In this document: piece by piece, positions 22,331-32,720 of the stretch
Position numbering within the stretch: position 1 is the stretch's first letter
How the letters are laid out: every line of letters starts with the position of its first letter
The notes under the pieces: model-generated
The model's database searches: none
The model's input: only the letters and a program-made list of their open reading frames with translations
Told to the model about the DNA's origin: nothing
Position numbers and translations under genes: made by a program
Origin: Dromiciops gliroides
Taxonomy: Eukaryota; Chordata; Mammalia; Microbiotheria; Microbiotheriidae
Direction: 5' to 3'
Assembly (NCBI RefSeq): GCF_019393635.1
Contig: NC_057866.1
Span: 9,930,223 to 9,994,222 of the forward strand
DNA: 64,000 nucleotides

Positions 22331-22599
22331 ATATCTGTAGCACTCACTTCAAATGAGATGTCTATACAGCCCTATAGAAATGTCAGTTCTTATTGACAAT
22401 GTCCTTGTTACTAATCACCCTAATCCTAAAAGTATTTTATGTTTAATGTTCAACACACAGAGTCCATCAGACATGATACAAAACATTCAGAGGACTTCAT
22501 ACTATCTTTGAGAAATTGTCGCTCTGCCAGACTTTCTCATTGCAGCTGGGCTCACCTAGGGATGGAGAAGAGAGTCACTCACATTAGAAAGTTAATGCA

Positions 22600-22738
22600 G
22601 GGGGCAGCTAGGGGGCACGGTGGATAAAGCACTGGCCCTGGATTCAGGAGGACCTGAGTCCAGATTCAGACACTTGACACTTACTAACTGTGTGACCCTG
22701 GGCAAGTCACTTAACCCTCATTGCCCTGCAAAACAAAA
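22600..22738 (+). mobile_element. CORE-SINE, plus
   Basis: Flanks AGAAAGTTAATGCA (22586) and AGAAAGTTAATTCA (22739). Confidence 0.9.
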
Positions 22739-22914
22739 AGAAAGTTAATTCAGACTAAAAGCAATTTGCCAGAAGTCTCTAAAATTCCTTGTCCTGCTTT
22801 TCCTGGGAAAGGCGGAGAGTCATTTTAGAGTATTATTTGCAAGGTCCAAGGGGAAAGAGGAGAATGGAGAATTTGGCAAAATCGCCACTCATTCACATCT
22901 GACTTTCTACTGAC

Positions 22915-23304
22915 CTCAATAACAATGGAAGAAAGGAAAACATTCTGGTCATAGACCCATCCATCCAGGCAGCCCTCAGTTTCCAGCTTCAGCTCCTCTG
23001 TGGCATTGTGATTCAGAAGATGCCACTGAGGTTCAGTGAACCTGAGGCATCTTTCTGGCTTCCCTTCCTTGTCCATGGGAATAGACACTTTCAGCAGGTC
23101 CCCATTCCTATCATCTCCCAGAGAGAGAGACTCAGCACCCGTCTGGTTCTGGAACCAGCAATGGTGCTCTGGCACCCCTGCAGCAAAGTTCTGTTGGAAA
23201 TTGTGGCAGGCCAACAGGACTCCACAAAGAAAGGTCAATATAATCTGCATGACCTGGTAGTATCCCATGCCCCCAATGGTGCCAAGTAACTCAGAAAATC
23301 CCAT
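22915..23304 (-). CDS. SLC22A-like: SLC22 organic anion transporter-like gene, coding exon 1
   Basis: Exon 1 encodes 130 residues: a short cytoplasmic N-terminus starting MGFSELLG, the first membrane helix, and the large extracellular loop typical of SLC22 carriers. Seen in the loop are the cysteine motifs HHCW, ERCLRFTEPQW and EGCLDGWVYD, and N-glycosylation sequons NQT and NAT. The exon ends in GAG followed by a GTCAGT donor, in phase 0, where OAT1 exon 1 also ends. An in-frame Met five codons upstream exists, but family members start M-x-F-x-x-LL, so I chose 23304. The family comprises 12-helix major facilitator proteins that exchange organic anions, sulfated steroids or drugs across epithelial plasma membranes. 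The OAT clade (SLC22A6/A8/A20/A24-like) is clear, but which orthologue is not. Exons 6-10 are absent from the window. Confidence 0.88.
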
Positions 23305-23470
23305 CCTGATTCTGCACACCTCTGGAAGTAGTCAGTTACAACTTCAGTCTCTTAGACTGACTGCCTCCTACCCCTAATTTGATCTTAGTAAACAGCCCTT
23401 TGGCATTTTGCTTGACCTCATCATGGTTACAACTTGGAATTGGGAAACTGAGTGCAAACATAACTTATAC
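23305..23470 (-). promoter_or_regulatory. presumed 5' flank of the SLC22 gene
   Basis: This is the sequence directly upstream of the chosen ATG. There is no CpG island and no clear TATA box. On the gene strand I see a FOXA-like TGTTTAC (23388-23394) and an AGGTCA half-site near 23413-23418 that could be part of an HNF4-type element. Renal and hepatic OAT promoters are known to use HNF factors. The assignment is inference only. Confidence 0.22.
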
Positions 23471-23833
23471 ATGCACTGGTCTAGATCTGAACCTGCAATA
23501 TCTCTGAGGTATGCCTTGTATATCTTAAACACCAGGCCCTTATAAGAGATAGTTGTTTCAAGATCTTTTTTCCAATTGACAGCTTTGTTTTTGTATTAAT
23601 TTTGTTCTTACAAAAGCTTTTAAATTTCATATAATTGGATTTTTATCTTTTATTTTTTATAATTGCTTCTTTCCCTTTTTAGGTTAATAATTCTCCCCCT
23701 AGTTGTTCCTGTCAAGATGGCTAAATGCCTGGGAAGCAGGACTCCTACCTCATTCCCACCCTTCCCCAACTTCAGCAAAACCCTAAAGTTTGCCCTACAT
23801 AGAATAATGAGCATCTTTAAAATACTATCAACA

Positions 23834-24000
23834 GGGGCAGCTAGGTGGCACAGTGGATAAAGCACTGGCCCTGGATTCAGGAGGACCTGAGTTCAAATCT
23901 GACCTCAGACACTTGACACTTACTAGCTGTGTGACCCTGAGAAAGTCACTTAACCCTCATTATCCCACAAAAATAATAACAATAATAATAATAATAATAA
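23834..24000 (+). mobile_element. CORE-SINE with (AAT)n tail, plus
   Basis: Perfect 15-bp duplication AAAATACTATCAACA at 23819-23833 and 24001-24015. Confidence 0.93.
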
Positions 24001-24176
24001 AAAATACTATCAACAAAGATTGAAATAAAAATGAAAAAGTCAGAGACTTTAAGATGGGAGAAGCTGGAGAGACAAAAGAGATGTACACAAACTCAAACAA
24101 TTCACACCAGCTACAAAGCACAAATACACATCAGCCTCTCATTATACAAAGAACTGGGTCAAATTAGTTGGTGAAA

Positions 24177-24330
24177 GTGGGGGGGGGTGCAGCTAGGTGG
24201 CTCAGTGGATAAAGCACCAGCCCTAGATTCAGGAAGACCTGAATTCAAATCCAGCCTCAGACACTTGACCCTGGGCAAGTCACTTAACCCTCACTGCCCC
24301 ACAAAAACAAAAACAAATAAACAAAAAACA
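24177..24330 (+). mobile_element. CORE-SINE, plus
   Basis: Flanks CAAATTAGTTGGT (24160 and 24332). A G-run replaces the start of the head. Confidence 0.88.
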
Positions 24331-24529
24331 CCAAATTAGTTGGTAAGATCAAGGAAGATGAAAAGAACAAAAAGTTGGAAAGAAGCGCAGCTTAACTCAG
24401 GGTTAGCCAGGTATGGCTTCCATCCAATTATCCCCAGGTAGGTACTTAGTCAGTTTCTCATTCTCATCCAAATCAAACAATACTAAGTCAATCAGGTGGG
24501 GCCCCTGGGCATCTGCCAAATTCCATTAT

Positions 24530-25135
24530 TTTATCACAAATCCAGAAAAAAAAGAACTGTGGAATCTGGATGGCACAATGGCTAAACAAACTGTGGTATA
24601 TGATTGTGATGGAATAGTACAGTGCTGTAAGAAATTATGAACTGGTTGATTTTAGAAAAACATAGGAGGGGGATAAAGCACTAGCCCTTGATTCAGGAGG
24701 ACCTGAGTTCAAATCCAACCTCACTCAGACACTTGACATTTACTAGCTGTGTGACCCTGGGCAAGTCACTTAACCCTCATTGCCTCACCAGAAAAGAAAA
24801 AAAACTATGGGGGGACTTACATGAAATAATGAAGAGTGAAATGAGCAGAACCAAGGGAACATTGTACACAGTAACTGCAATATTGTTCCAAGAACAACTG
24901 TGAGCAAACAAGTAATTTTGAAACACAAAGGACCTATGAAGGAAGGTACTACCCACATTTAGAGGAAGAAATGATAAATAGATGTATAGTGTGGTTTTAC
25001 ATGCATATACATATTTGTGTCGAATGGTAGCCTTCTCTAGGGGTGGGATGGGAAGGGTGGGAGAAAAAAAAGTGCACAGCAGGAAATGAAAGAAAACAAG
25101 GAAGCACAGAGATGCAGGGTAGCCATGTATAATGT
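24530..25135 (+). mobile_element. old LINE-1 3' end, split by a SINE
   Basis: GTGGTATATGATTGTGATGG, AATGAGCAGAACCAAGGG and GTGCACAGCAGGAAATG are L1 3' landmarks. A SINE lies at 24668-24802. Confidence 0.65.
24668..24802 (+). mobile_element. CORE-SINE lacking the head start, plus
   Basis: Begins at GGGGATAAAGCAC; the first 20 bases of the head are missing. Confidence 0.8.
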
Positions 25136-25559
25136 TTATTATATAAATATTACATATGTAATAATACATAATACTCCACAATATAAAACTATGACAGTTT
25201 TTCAAAAACACAAACAATATAAAATGGGGAAAAAAGTAAAAATAATTAATGTTCTATCTTCTCCTTTAAATTACTCTCTCTCTCATCATTGATTGTGTTC
25301 TTGTACTGCCACCCACATACCCATCCCTTGTCTTTTGCTCCTTCTAATCATTTGCAGTCTGAGAAATAAGACAAGAAACAAGATGGAAGGAGGAGGAAGT
25401 GTCCCCACACATGGTCACTTAGTAAATATTTTCTGGTTGTCATGATGAATTTTAGGATGAATGGATGCTCTGGATTGGGGGGGGCAGGGTTCAAGATAAA
25501 GTGAATGGCTTGTGTTGACGAGGTTTCTGACATGGCTGACCTGGCACCTTCCTTAAAAT

Positions 25560-26125
25560 GGAATCTCTGAGAGGAACTGACCAATCAGAAGAGGGAGATA
25601 AAGGAAGCCACAAATTGTACAGGCTAAATACAGGAAAGGGGGCTGCTGGGGAATATAGGAAAAGAAGTTCTGAAAATGAGGAGGGGAACTCAGAGAGGAA
25701 TAAAGGAGCACCCTGGATGGCCAGTGTGGGTAGCTGAGAAAGCTAAAGCAAGTCCATTTTGTCTGCAAGTTCCTGACCCTGCTTTTGTTGCAGCCCCATC
25801 CCTGTCTGCAACCTTCCTTTCTGCTGAAACAGCAAGAACAACCCTATCTTGCGGGGGTGTGTGGGGGGGGGGGGGAATTATAAGCAAGAGCTAAGAGGAA
25901 GGAGAACCTCTCCTGTTCTGAGCCCCCAGTAATGGCCCTGTCCAATCTGCCAGACAGGAGGGGCTCACTTACTGGCAAATTCAATAAACCCTCATTGGTT
26001 CCTACATTTTTGGTCTGAGGTTTGGGTTTGGTTCTGGTTCTGGCTTATTCTGGCACCAACACTTTTACCTACACCAAGAAAGAAAGGTCTTGTCACCAAA
26101 GTCCTGTGGTTCCACCTGGTATAAC
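25560..26125 (+). repeat. LTR-like segment, plus
   Basis: GGAATTATAAGC followed by TTCAATAAACCCTCATTGG resembles LTR promoter and polyadenylation regions. A 14-base G-run lies at about 25862-25875. Ends are uncertain. Confidence 0.4.
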
Positions 26126-26211
26126 TTATATTGAATTACTTGAGTTCTTAAGGGGGGTGGGGAGGGAGGGAGGAAGAGAATTTGGAACACAAAGTTTTAA
26201 AAATCAATGTG

Positions 26212-26353
26212 GGGGGGCAGCTAGGTGGCACAGTGGATAAAGCACTGGCCTTGGATTCAGAAGGACCTGAGTTCAAATCCAACCTCAGACACTTGACACA
26301 GCCAGCTGTGTGACCCTGGGCAAGTCACTTAACTCTATTGTCCTGCAAAAAAA
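26212..26353 (+). mobile_element. CORE-SINE, plus
   Basis: Flanks AAAAATCAATGTG on both sides, inside an L1-type 3' tail (26115-26420). Confidence 0.9.
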
Positions 26354-26589
26354 AAAAATCAATGTGAAAATTTCTTTATACATGTAACTTGGTGAAAAAT
26401 CTAAATAAATAAATAAAGTGGCTCCACCTCAGAAATAATCATTTTGTCAGCAGAAGTGACTGAAGATGAGGTCTGATCATCTGCTTTGCTGCTTTACCCT
26501 AAGGACTATGGGATCTTTCCATCTGACTTGCTGCAGAAACCTTCCACATACAATGTCTCTCTGAGTGGAACAGGAGCCCCTTCTCACTG

Positions 26590-26660
26590 TTCTGCTGGCA
26601 TCCTCAGTGCTTGGCAGAGTGCTTTGCACACAGTAAGCACTTAATAAATGGTTTTTCATT
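26590..26660 (+). repeat. L2 LINE 3' end fragment
   Basis: CACACAGTAAGCACTTAATAA is the conserved L2 end. Confidence 0.65.
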
Positions 26661-26678
26661 CATGCATGCATTTTAGTC

Positions 26679-27214
26679 TGTGGTAAAAAGTTTTAACAGT
26701 CGGTTAGATAATGGAGAGACGCCAGTTTTTTTTTAGGACCACCATTTTGGGGAGGAGACCGACAGCATGAGCTATGCACACCAGTCCGCCTGCGACACAC
26801 GCCAGATTGCCTGCTGAGCACTCGACTTCCGGGGTGCGAGCTTAAAAGGCAAGGAGAGAACAGAAGTGGGGCCTTTTTTCCTGCTCCGCTGGTCTCCTGG
26901 CTGCGCTGCACAGACAGACGGGGACTGGAGTTTGACTCCGCCCAGCTCTCGGTTAACAGCACTCCTTGACTCGGTCTCTCTCCCCAAAGGTGACCTTCGG
27001 CTTTTGGTGAGTTTTACACGGAATATAGACTAAGCCTAGACTTAAGACGATTTGTATTGTATTTATACTTTCCTATCCTTCTAATCAACATCACCTTGTG
27101 ACTACCATACAATAAAAGCTCTATCTAGAAAACCATTTACTCGTCTGGGAGATAAATTAAGGGAAAGGTTAAGTACGGGAGCTTTATGATCTAATGTCCA
27201 ATTTGAATCTCACA
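26679..27214 (+). mobile_element. solo LTR, plus (536 bp)
   Basis: TGTGGTAAAAAG start, GCTTAAAAGGC promoter element, CAATAAAAGCTCT polyadenylation signal, CTCACA end. 4-bp duplication AGTC at 26675-26678 and 27215-27218. GC-rich R/U3 region. A distinct family from the other LTRs here. Confidence 0.82.
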
Positions 27215-27289
27215 AGTCTGTGGCCCAGTGCTCAGCATGTAATAAACTCTTAATAAAGCTTGTTAAATGGATTTAGACACAATGGAACG

Positions 27290-27700
27290 TTGCCTGATCA
27301 GATAGGAAAGCTCAAATTACCAAATTTCTCGGTAAACATTAGAGCAGCAGCAACCCTAGGAGGTACACAGGCAACATGTTTAGGGGTGTGTGTGGTGCCT
27401 CCATGACTGGCAGGAGTCTTGACTTCTGCAGTTATGAAAGAACCTCCATAGCCTACATCTGGGAGAGCTAAGGCAAAGTTAATGCCAGGCCTGGGAAGAA
27501 AAGGAACCTGGGCTGCACCCACAGTGCAACCTCCAGGGGCCAGGAAATGGTTCTGGATGGAGAGAATTCGGTTTTGTTTTCTGACACTAGCATCATATTG
27601 GTTTGAGTCATGGGGAAACCAGCTGGTTCAGCCAGGCAGAGATTTCCTGAGGAAAAACCACTGGCGTCTTCAGCACCTGACTCTGGTCACATATTGATCA
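27290..27700. other. unassigned sequence
   Basis: A 74-codon minus-strand open frame (27298-27522) is present, but I recognise no family and see no splice or repeat context. Confidence 0.3.
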
Positions 27701-27869
27701 GCGGGGCTCTTAGCAAATGGAGAAATTTCTCACTAGCTGATAGCACAGTGCCTGGCACATAGTAGGTGCTTACTCAATGTTTATTGATTGACTGACTAAT
27801 CGATTTGCCTGGCAAGGATAGTGACTCCCAGATGGGAATAAACCGTTACATGATATTTCTCTTTCTTTG

Positions 27870-28610
27870 TTTCTTGGTGTCAGAATCAGAGTTGGAAGGA
27901 ACCTCAGAGGCATCAAGTCCAACCCGTGTCCATCAAATGAATCCCCTCCACATTGTAACTGACAAGTGGCTGAGCAGCCTCTGCTTGGGGGCTTCCTGAG
28001 GCAGCTGGTCCAGCTTTGGGGACGGCTTGAAGTGGGAGCCAAGGGCTTCCCAACATCCCTTCTTTTTTGGGGGGGGGGGGTGAGGCAGTTGGGGTTAAGT
28101 GACTTGCCCAGGGTCACACAGCTAGTAAGTGTCAAGTGTCTGAGGCTGGATTTGAACTCAGGTCCTCCTGAATCCAGGGCCAGTGCTCTATCCACTGCAC
28201 CACCTAGCTGCCCCCCCAACATCCCTTCTAAGCTTGACTCTTGGCAAGTCCTGTCCATTGTTCTGCCTTCTGAGGCAGAGCAGAACCAGCTGCCTCCCTC
28301 TTCCACAAGAGAAACTCTCGAGTACTCAAGGTTCACTGCCACATGCCCCCAAGCCTTCTCTCCTCCTGCTGATTCTCATATAAGAGATCCTTCACCAGCC
28401 CAACTGCCCTCCTCTGGACATGCCCTAGCCCATCAACACCTTTCCCCAGCTGTGGTGCCCAGAACTGAACAGGACGCCCCAGAAACAAACAGGCTGCTCC
28501 CCAAAACAAGAGTCTACCTTTTCCGTGCCACTGTTCAGCTGTGGCCCTATGTGGATTCAAATCCTGAAACACTGGCATCTCTGGAGAAGCAAAATGGGAT
28601 TTTAACACAT
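27870..28610 (-). repeat. CR1/L3 LINE 3' UTR relic, split by a SINE
   Basis: In reverse it shows GGTTGGACTTGATGCCTCTG and CCTTCCAACTCTGATTCTG. 28320-28500 carries the CCCAGAACTGAAC block of CR1/L3. Confidence 0.6.
28064..28216 (-). mobile_element. CORE-SINE, minus
   Basis: Perfect 13-bp duplication CAACATCCCTTCT at 28051-28063 and 28217-28229. Confidence 0.93.
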
Positions 28611-28829
28611 AACCATTAGTAATGTATGTGCAAGATGTAACATAGAAGATCACGTGGGTAACACGCAATCAGGGAAGAAGGAACTTGGCAAGTGTCATGA
28701 CAAGTATTAGAGGGAGAAGGGGGATCAGACTGGTATTTCTTGGCACCAGGGTGAAGAACTGAGACCATGGAACAGGAATGATAGGGAAGCAGCCTTAGAC
28801 TGCAGAGAAGGCAAAACTGCCTAACATGT

Positions 28830-29035
28830 AGCGCTTTGCATTAAGGGAGTGGGCTGCCTCGGGAGATGGTGGGTTTCCCCTCTTTGGAGGTCTTCATACA
28901 GAGACTAGATGAACTCTTCCGGGCAATGTTGTCCAGGGGATACTGGGTCAAGAATAGGCTCAACCCGGTGACATCTAAGCTCCTGCTCAGTTCTTGGGTA
29001 GTATAATTCTGAGACTCTGAGGTTTTGTGAGGTGA
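28830..29035 (+). repeat. CR1/L3 LINE 3' end relic, plus
   Basis: GAGTGGGCTGCCTCGGGAGA, GGTCTTCATACAGAGACTAG and ATTCTGAGACTCTG follow the CR1/L3 end. Confidence 0.65.
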
Positions 29036-29144
29036 GCTGATTGTATACTGAAGCCGAGGGATTTCAGGAGGATGGTCTGGGCTTTGAACTGGTATGCACT
29101 GAATGTTTAAAGCCCAAGAGAATGGCCTCTGGCACACTAGGCAG

Positions 29145-29400
29145 CTGGTGACCCAGCAGATGGAACACCAGTCCTAGAGTGAGGAAGAACTGAGTTCCAA
29201 TCCATGCTCAGACCCTGGGCAATTCACTTAACCTCTGTTTGCCTCAGCTTCCCCAACTGTAAGATGGAGATATTAACAGTAGTTACCTCCCAGGGTTGTT
29301 GTGAAGCCCAAATGACTAGTAGTTATAAAGTGCTTAGCACAGTGCCCCCCCCCGCCCCCCCAGTAAACACCATAGAAATGTTAGCTATTATTGTTGTGGA
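29145..29400 (+). repeat. MIR/MAR-type SINE
   Basis: GACCCTGGGCAATTCACTTA, CAACTGTAAGATGGAG and CCTCCCAGGGTTGTTGTG are MIR CORE and tail landmarks. Confidence 0.7.
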
Positions 29401-29624
29401 GGAGGATAACTCAGGGAGGTCATGGAATGACACAGCCAGGGCCTCTGACCACAGGGGCAGGTTAAAAACATGGACTCCTACTAGACATGGGACCACAGAT
29501 CAAAGACTGAAAGGGATTTTTGAGATCTTCTCATCTTCTAGGGGCACAGGCCTGTGCTGGGCTTGAGATCTGTTTCCCATTCAAAAACTTCTCCAGAAGT
29601 GAGTAGGAAGGAAGGAAGGAGGGA

Positions 29625-29900
29625 AAGAAATAAGCATTTATTAGGCACCTACTGTGTGCCAGGGATTGTGCTATGTGCTTTACAAATATCATTGCATTTG
29701 ATCCTCACAGAAAGCCTAGGAGGTAGAATCTATTTTTTATTAATATTATTATATTATAATCCTTATTCTACATTTGAAGAAACTGAAGCTGAGAGAGGTT
29801 AGCCAGGAGGAAACAGCTGATAGGTGACTGAACCTGGATTTGAACTCAGGTCTTCCTGACTCCAGGCCTAGTGCTCCATCCACTGCGTCCCCAGCTGCCT
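29625..29900 (+). repeat. THER1/MIR SINE, plus
   Basis: CATTTATTAGGCACCTACTG, CTTTACAAATATCATTGCA and TTTGAACTCAGGTCTTCCTG in THER1 order. Confidence 0.7.
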
Positions 29901-30244
29901 AGGAGAAGTTTGTCATCTTGACCTCAAACACTATGGTCATGCCTCCTCTCCTGTGTTCTTTGGTGACTTCAGCCCACTTGGGGTAGGCTCCATTGCATAT
30001 CAGAAGAAGCTAGAACAGGTTCATGCCAGGACTCTGCCTCCAAGCAGTCCAGGGATTCTCTGAAGAGCAGAAGCAATGAGGAGAGAGGCAGCTTAGTGAA
30101 GCCTGGCAGGAGCCCAGCAGCCCCAGGTTGGCCATGAGGATCCCATTCTTCTGCTCAATGAATCACTTTTAGTGACAATTAGTCTCTCAGGATATAAAAA
30201 GGTGCTGGAGGCTCTGGAAACTTACACCAAACAGGCTACATTCC

Positions 30245-30360
30245 AGCAGAGTATAAGTTCCTTGAGGACAGGCATTGTTTTGGTCTTGTCTTTCTATGCC
30301 CAGTGCCCAGACCCATACCTTGCATGCAGCAGGTGCTCTATAAATGCTCATTGCCACATG
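30245..30360 (+). repeat. L2 LINE 3' end fragment
   Basis: AAGTTCCTTGAGGACAGGCA followed by GGTGCTCTATAAATGCTC. Confidence 0.65.
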
Positions 30361-30502
30361 CACCTCTTTAAGAGGTCACTTTGTCCAGTATATCTCCATC
30401 TCCCTCCTGTGTGTCATTTGGCATGAACTGGCTTTCTCCCTTTGTATTAGTTGCAGAAGGCTTACCCCAGTGGAATGGGCAGATGAGAATAATTCATTCT
30501 GA

Positions 30503-30650
30503 GGGGGGGGGCAGCTAGGTGGCGCAGTGGATAGAGCACCGGCCCTGGAGTCAGGAGTACCTGAGTTCAAATCCAGCCTCAGACATTTAACACTTACTAG
30601 CTATGTGACCCTGGGCAAGTCACTTAACCCCAATTGCCTCACTAAAAAAA
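30503..30650 (+). mobile_element. CORE-SINE, plus
   Basis: Full copy with GGCAGCTAGGTGGCGCAGTG head and A-tail. No convincing duplication. Confidence 0.88.
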
Positions 30651-30689
30651 AAAAAGATGGCTAGAGTGGGCACTGTGGCATACTTAGAG

Positions 30690-30915
30690 CTTGGTCAGAC
30701 ATTGAAACCACCAAGGGCATCCCCTGAATTCTGGGCCATCACCAATCATCCTGACTCTTGTCCTGCCGCTGGACTTCAATGATTCTGGAAGAGAGAGTGA
30801 GGCTGGCGACTCAGTGCAACTCTGCCTCATTTAAAGCCAGTTCACCCACCAGTCAAGACATCACCCCATGATGTCATTGGTCCTCTTCAAAAATGAAGGA
30901 CAAATAACGAGAATG
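30690..30915 (+). repeat. composite SINE 3' tail, plus
   Basis: GAGAGTGAGGCTGGCGACTC and AATGAAGGACAAATAAC match the tail at 58560-58715. Confidence 0.6.
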
Positions 30916-30929
30916 TAACTCATTGATAT

Positions 30930-31070
30930 TCCTAAAGAGGTAGACTCCTGGGGGACAGGGAACATCTCATTTGGTCCCTAGCCCCAGTCCCAGCAGTGCC
31001 AGTGCCTGGTGTAGCACACAGTGAGCTCTTTATAAATGCTTGTGAAATGACATTAAATTAAGGGTTGAAG
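30930..31070 (+). repeat. L2 LINE 3' end fragment
   Basis: GACAGGGAACATCTCATTTG followed by CAGTGAGCTCTTTATAAATG. Confidence 0.6.
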
Positions 31071-31292
31071 AAATCAATAATCGGGAAATCCTGCCCATGC
31101 AGGCCATAGTGAGTGTGGTCCAGGCTATGCTCAGTCCTCTGGGGTTCATGGGTCCCAGCAATAATAGTGAGTGATAGACCAGGCAGACAAAGGTGGGAGG
31201 TGGGCTTTTCATTGTAATGCAAATAGCTCTGAATGTTCCACTTCACCCAGTTGGTGCCACTTCATAAACATGCTCTCCTTGGCATATGAAGG

Positions 31293-32104
31293 TGTAAGGA
31301 TTTATTTCGATTTGGGGACCTCATCTTGGCTAAAATTAGAAAGCCTCAGGCACACCCCGCACGACTCCCTCTGCCCCAGGAATGCCCTGGCTCCCCCCAC
31401 CCAGCAGGTGTACGAAAGGAAACCCCATGCCCCAGCCGGCCTTGGGTGACACCCCTAAGGGTGCCAATGAATTAGCTTGGAGTGTGTGGGTGGTCAGCCC
31501 AGATTTCCTGTGAGAGAAGGGTTTTTTATTCTGGGGTAGGGTAAAGGAAAGGGAGGAGGAGAAGAGAAGAGAAGAGAGAGAGAGAAGAGTTCGTGGTAGC
31601 AGGCGAGAGAGTTAAACACGGATGCACAGGGGGATAGAGAGAGCTAAACGCAAAGCAGCTGAGTCCAGTGGGCAAGTTTACAGGTCGTATTTCCTACTTT
31701 TCTTTGTCCTTATTTCTAAATTTGTTCTCATCAATAAACCCCTGGGGTTTTTTGTTGTTTTTTTTGAAGAGAGGCTTTTTTGTTTTGTTTTGTTTTTTGC
31801 AGTGCAATGAGGGTTAAGTGACTTGCCCAGGGTCACACAGCTAGTAAGTGTCAAGTGTCTGAGGCTGGATTTGAACTCAGGTCCTCCTGAATCCAAGGCC
31901 AGTGCTTTATCCACTGTACCACCTAGCTTCCCTGAAGAGAGGCTTTTTAATCTCATTTCTTATTAGTCTGGAAGAAACAGTTGGGGAGGGGGCAGTGTGA
32001 AAGAGAGGAGGCTCAGGACCTAGAGGTCCCCTATTGTTTTCTGAGTCCTGATATTGCAGCTAGCCTCCCAATTAACTCTTCCCATATTAAATTTGGCCCT
32101 TACA
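31293..32104 (+). mobile_element. ERV-I-like 5' LTR, plus (812 bp with inserted SINE)
   Basis: Inverted ends TGTAAGG and CCCTTACA bound the LTR. A TCAATAAACCCC signal lies near 31731. The LTR is directly followed by a primer-binding site, so this is a 5' LTR of a provirus whose body is mostly gone. A SINE (31781-31933) is inserted after the polyadenylation signal. Confidence 0.75.
31781..31933 (-). mobile_element. CORE-SINE, minus, inside the ERV LTR
   Basis: 15-bp duplication GAAGAGAGGCTTTTT at 31766 and 31934. Confidence 0.93.
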
Positions 32105-32107
32105 GAT

Positions 32108-32124
32108 TGGTGGCCTGTACGGGG
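32108..32124 (+). other. retroviral primer-binding site, tRNA-Ile type
   Basis: TGGTGGCCTGTACGGGG lies 3 bases after the LTR end. It matches the complement of the 3' end of tRNA-Ile(AAU) at 16 of 17 positions, as I recall that tRNA. Isoleucine priming defines the ERV-I group. Confidence 0.7.
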
Positions 32125-32460
32125 CTTAACAAACCTGGGGGATCTTTTAAAACCCTCCTTACAAAGGAGTAATTCATTTGGATCCAGGCAATTGGTATCC
32201 TGGGGAACAGGAGGGAGCCAAGTGAATCAGGAATTTGGATGGGATTAAATGATCACCTTAGATTAGGTGGAAACCCAAGATGTGCTCTGAGTTTCTCCAT
32301 CAGCAGTGAGTAAAGGTGGAATGCTAACCCCTAGGCTACATTGGAGAGGCAATATATTTTCAGGGATGGGGGCTGGGGACCAGGTGCCCACTCTGAGGTT
32401 CTGAAAGTCATTGAAGAGTTTGGATAAAGAGCCCCCCTCCCCCCAACCCCTTCTGGTGGG
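32125..32460 (+). other. possible ERV leader joined to unassigned sequence
   Basis: Follows the primer-binding site. No gag frame is seen before the SLC22 exon relic begins at 32469, so the provirus body is deleted. Confidence 0.4.
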
Positions 32461-32468
32461 GTCTGGCT

Positions 32469-32720
32469 CACTGACCTCGGTAACCCTCCCATTCAGGCCA
32501 TCCTCAGGGCCAAGTCTCACCCCATGAGTTGCATTTGGATTCCAAAGCTTCTGCACAGGTTCAGTGAACCTGAGACCTGCCTCAGGATCCTGGAGATTGG
32601 CAAGAGAATGGGTGCCATACCAGCCACCTCCCAGGAAGGGAGACTCGGCTCACGGCTGGGTCCAGAGCTAGGAACACCAGCCCACCATTGGCATGCCCAT
32701 ACACAGACCAGGTCTTCTCT
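32469..32720 (-). pseudogene. decayed SLC22 exon 1 (tandem paralogue relic)
   Basis: On the minus strand the 3' part of an SLC22 first exon is recognisable: GLRFTEP, PNATH and EDGLNGRVTE, followed by GTCAGT at the same point as the exon 1 donor of the intact gene 9 kb away. Upstream of it the reading shifts frame and loses the HHCW motif; only a WWAG-like trace remains. The EGC cysteine is now EDG, the ERC cysteine is lost, and DGWVY is DGLN-GR. No matching exon 2 was seen to its left. It is best read as the remains of a tandemly duplicated OAT gene. Confidence 0.72.

Larger units (their letters stand above)
10373..22914 (-). other. intron 1 of the SLC22 gene
   Basis: This 12.5-kb intron separates exon 1 from exon 2. 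It has grown by transposition: four 5'-truncated L1 copies on the plus strand, one on the minus strand, three LTRs and eight CORE-SINEs are listed separately. The stretches 12328-12970, 17101-17507, 18886-19126, 19282-19485, 20176-20380 and 21817-22090 show no gene or recognisable element. Confidence 0.75.

Noticed and set aside
23304-23319. Upstream in-frame Met (MCRIRMGF) as SLC22 start
   Set aside because: SLC22 OATs begin at the MxFxxLL methionine; the upstream five codons are atypical.
27298-27522. 74-codon minus-strand frame rich in Pro and Ala
   Set aside because: No recognised family, splice context or conservation evidence.
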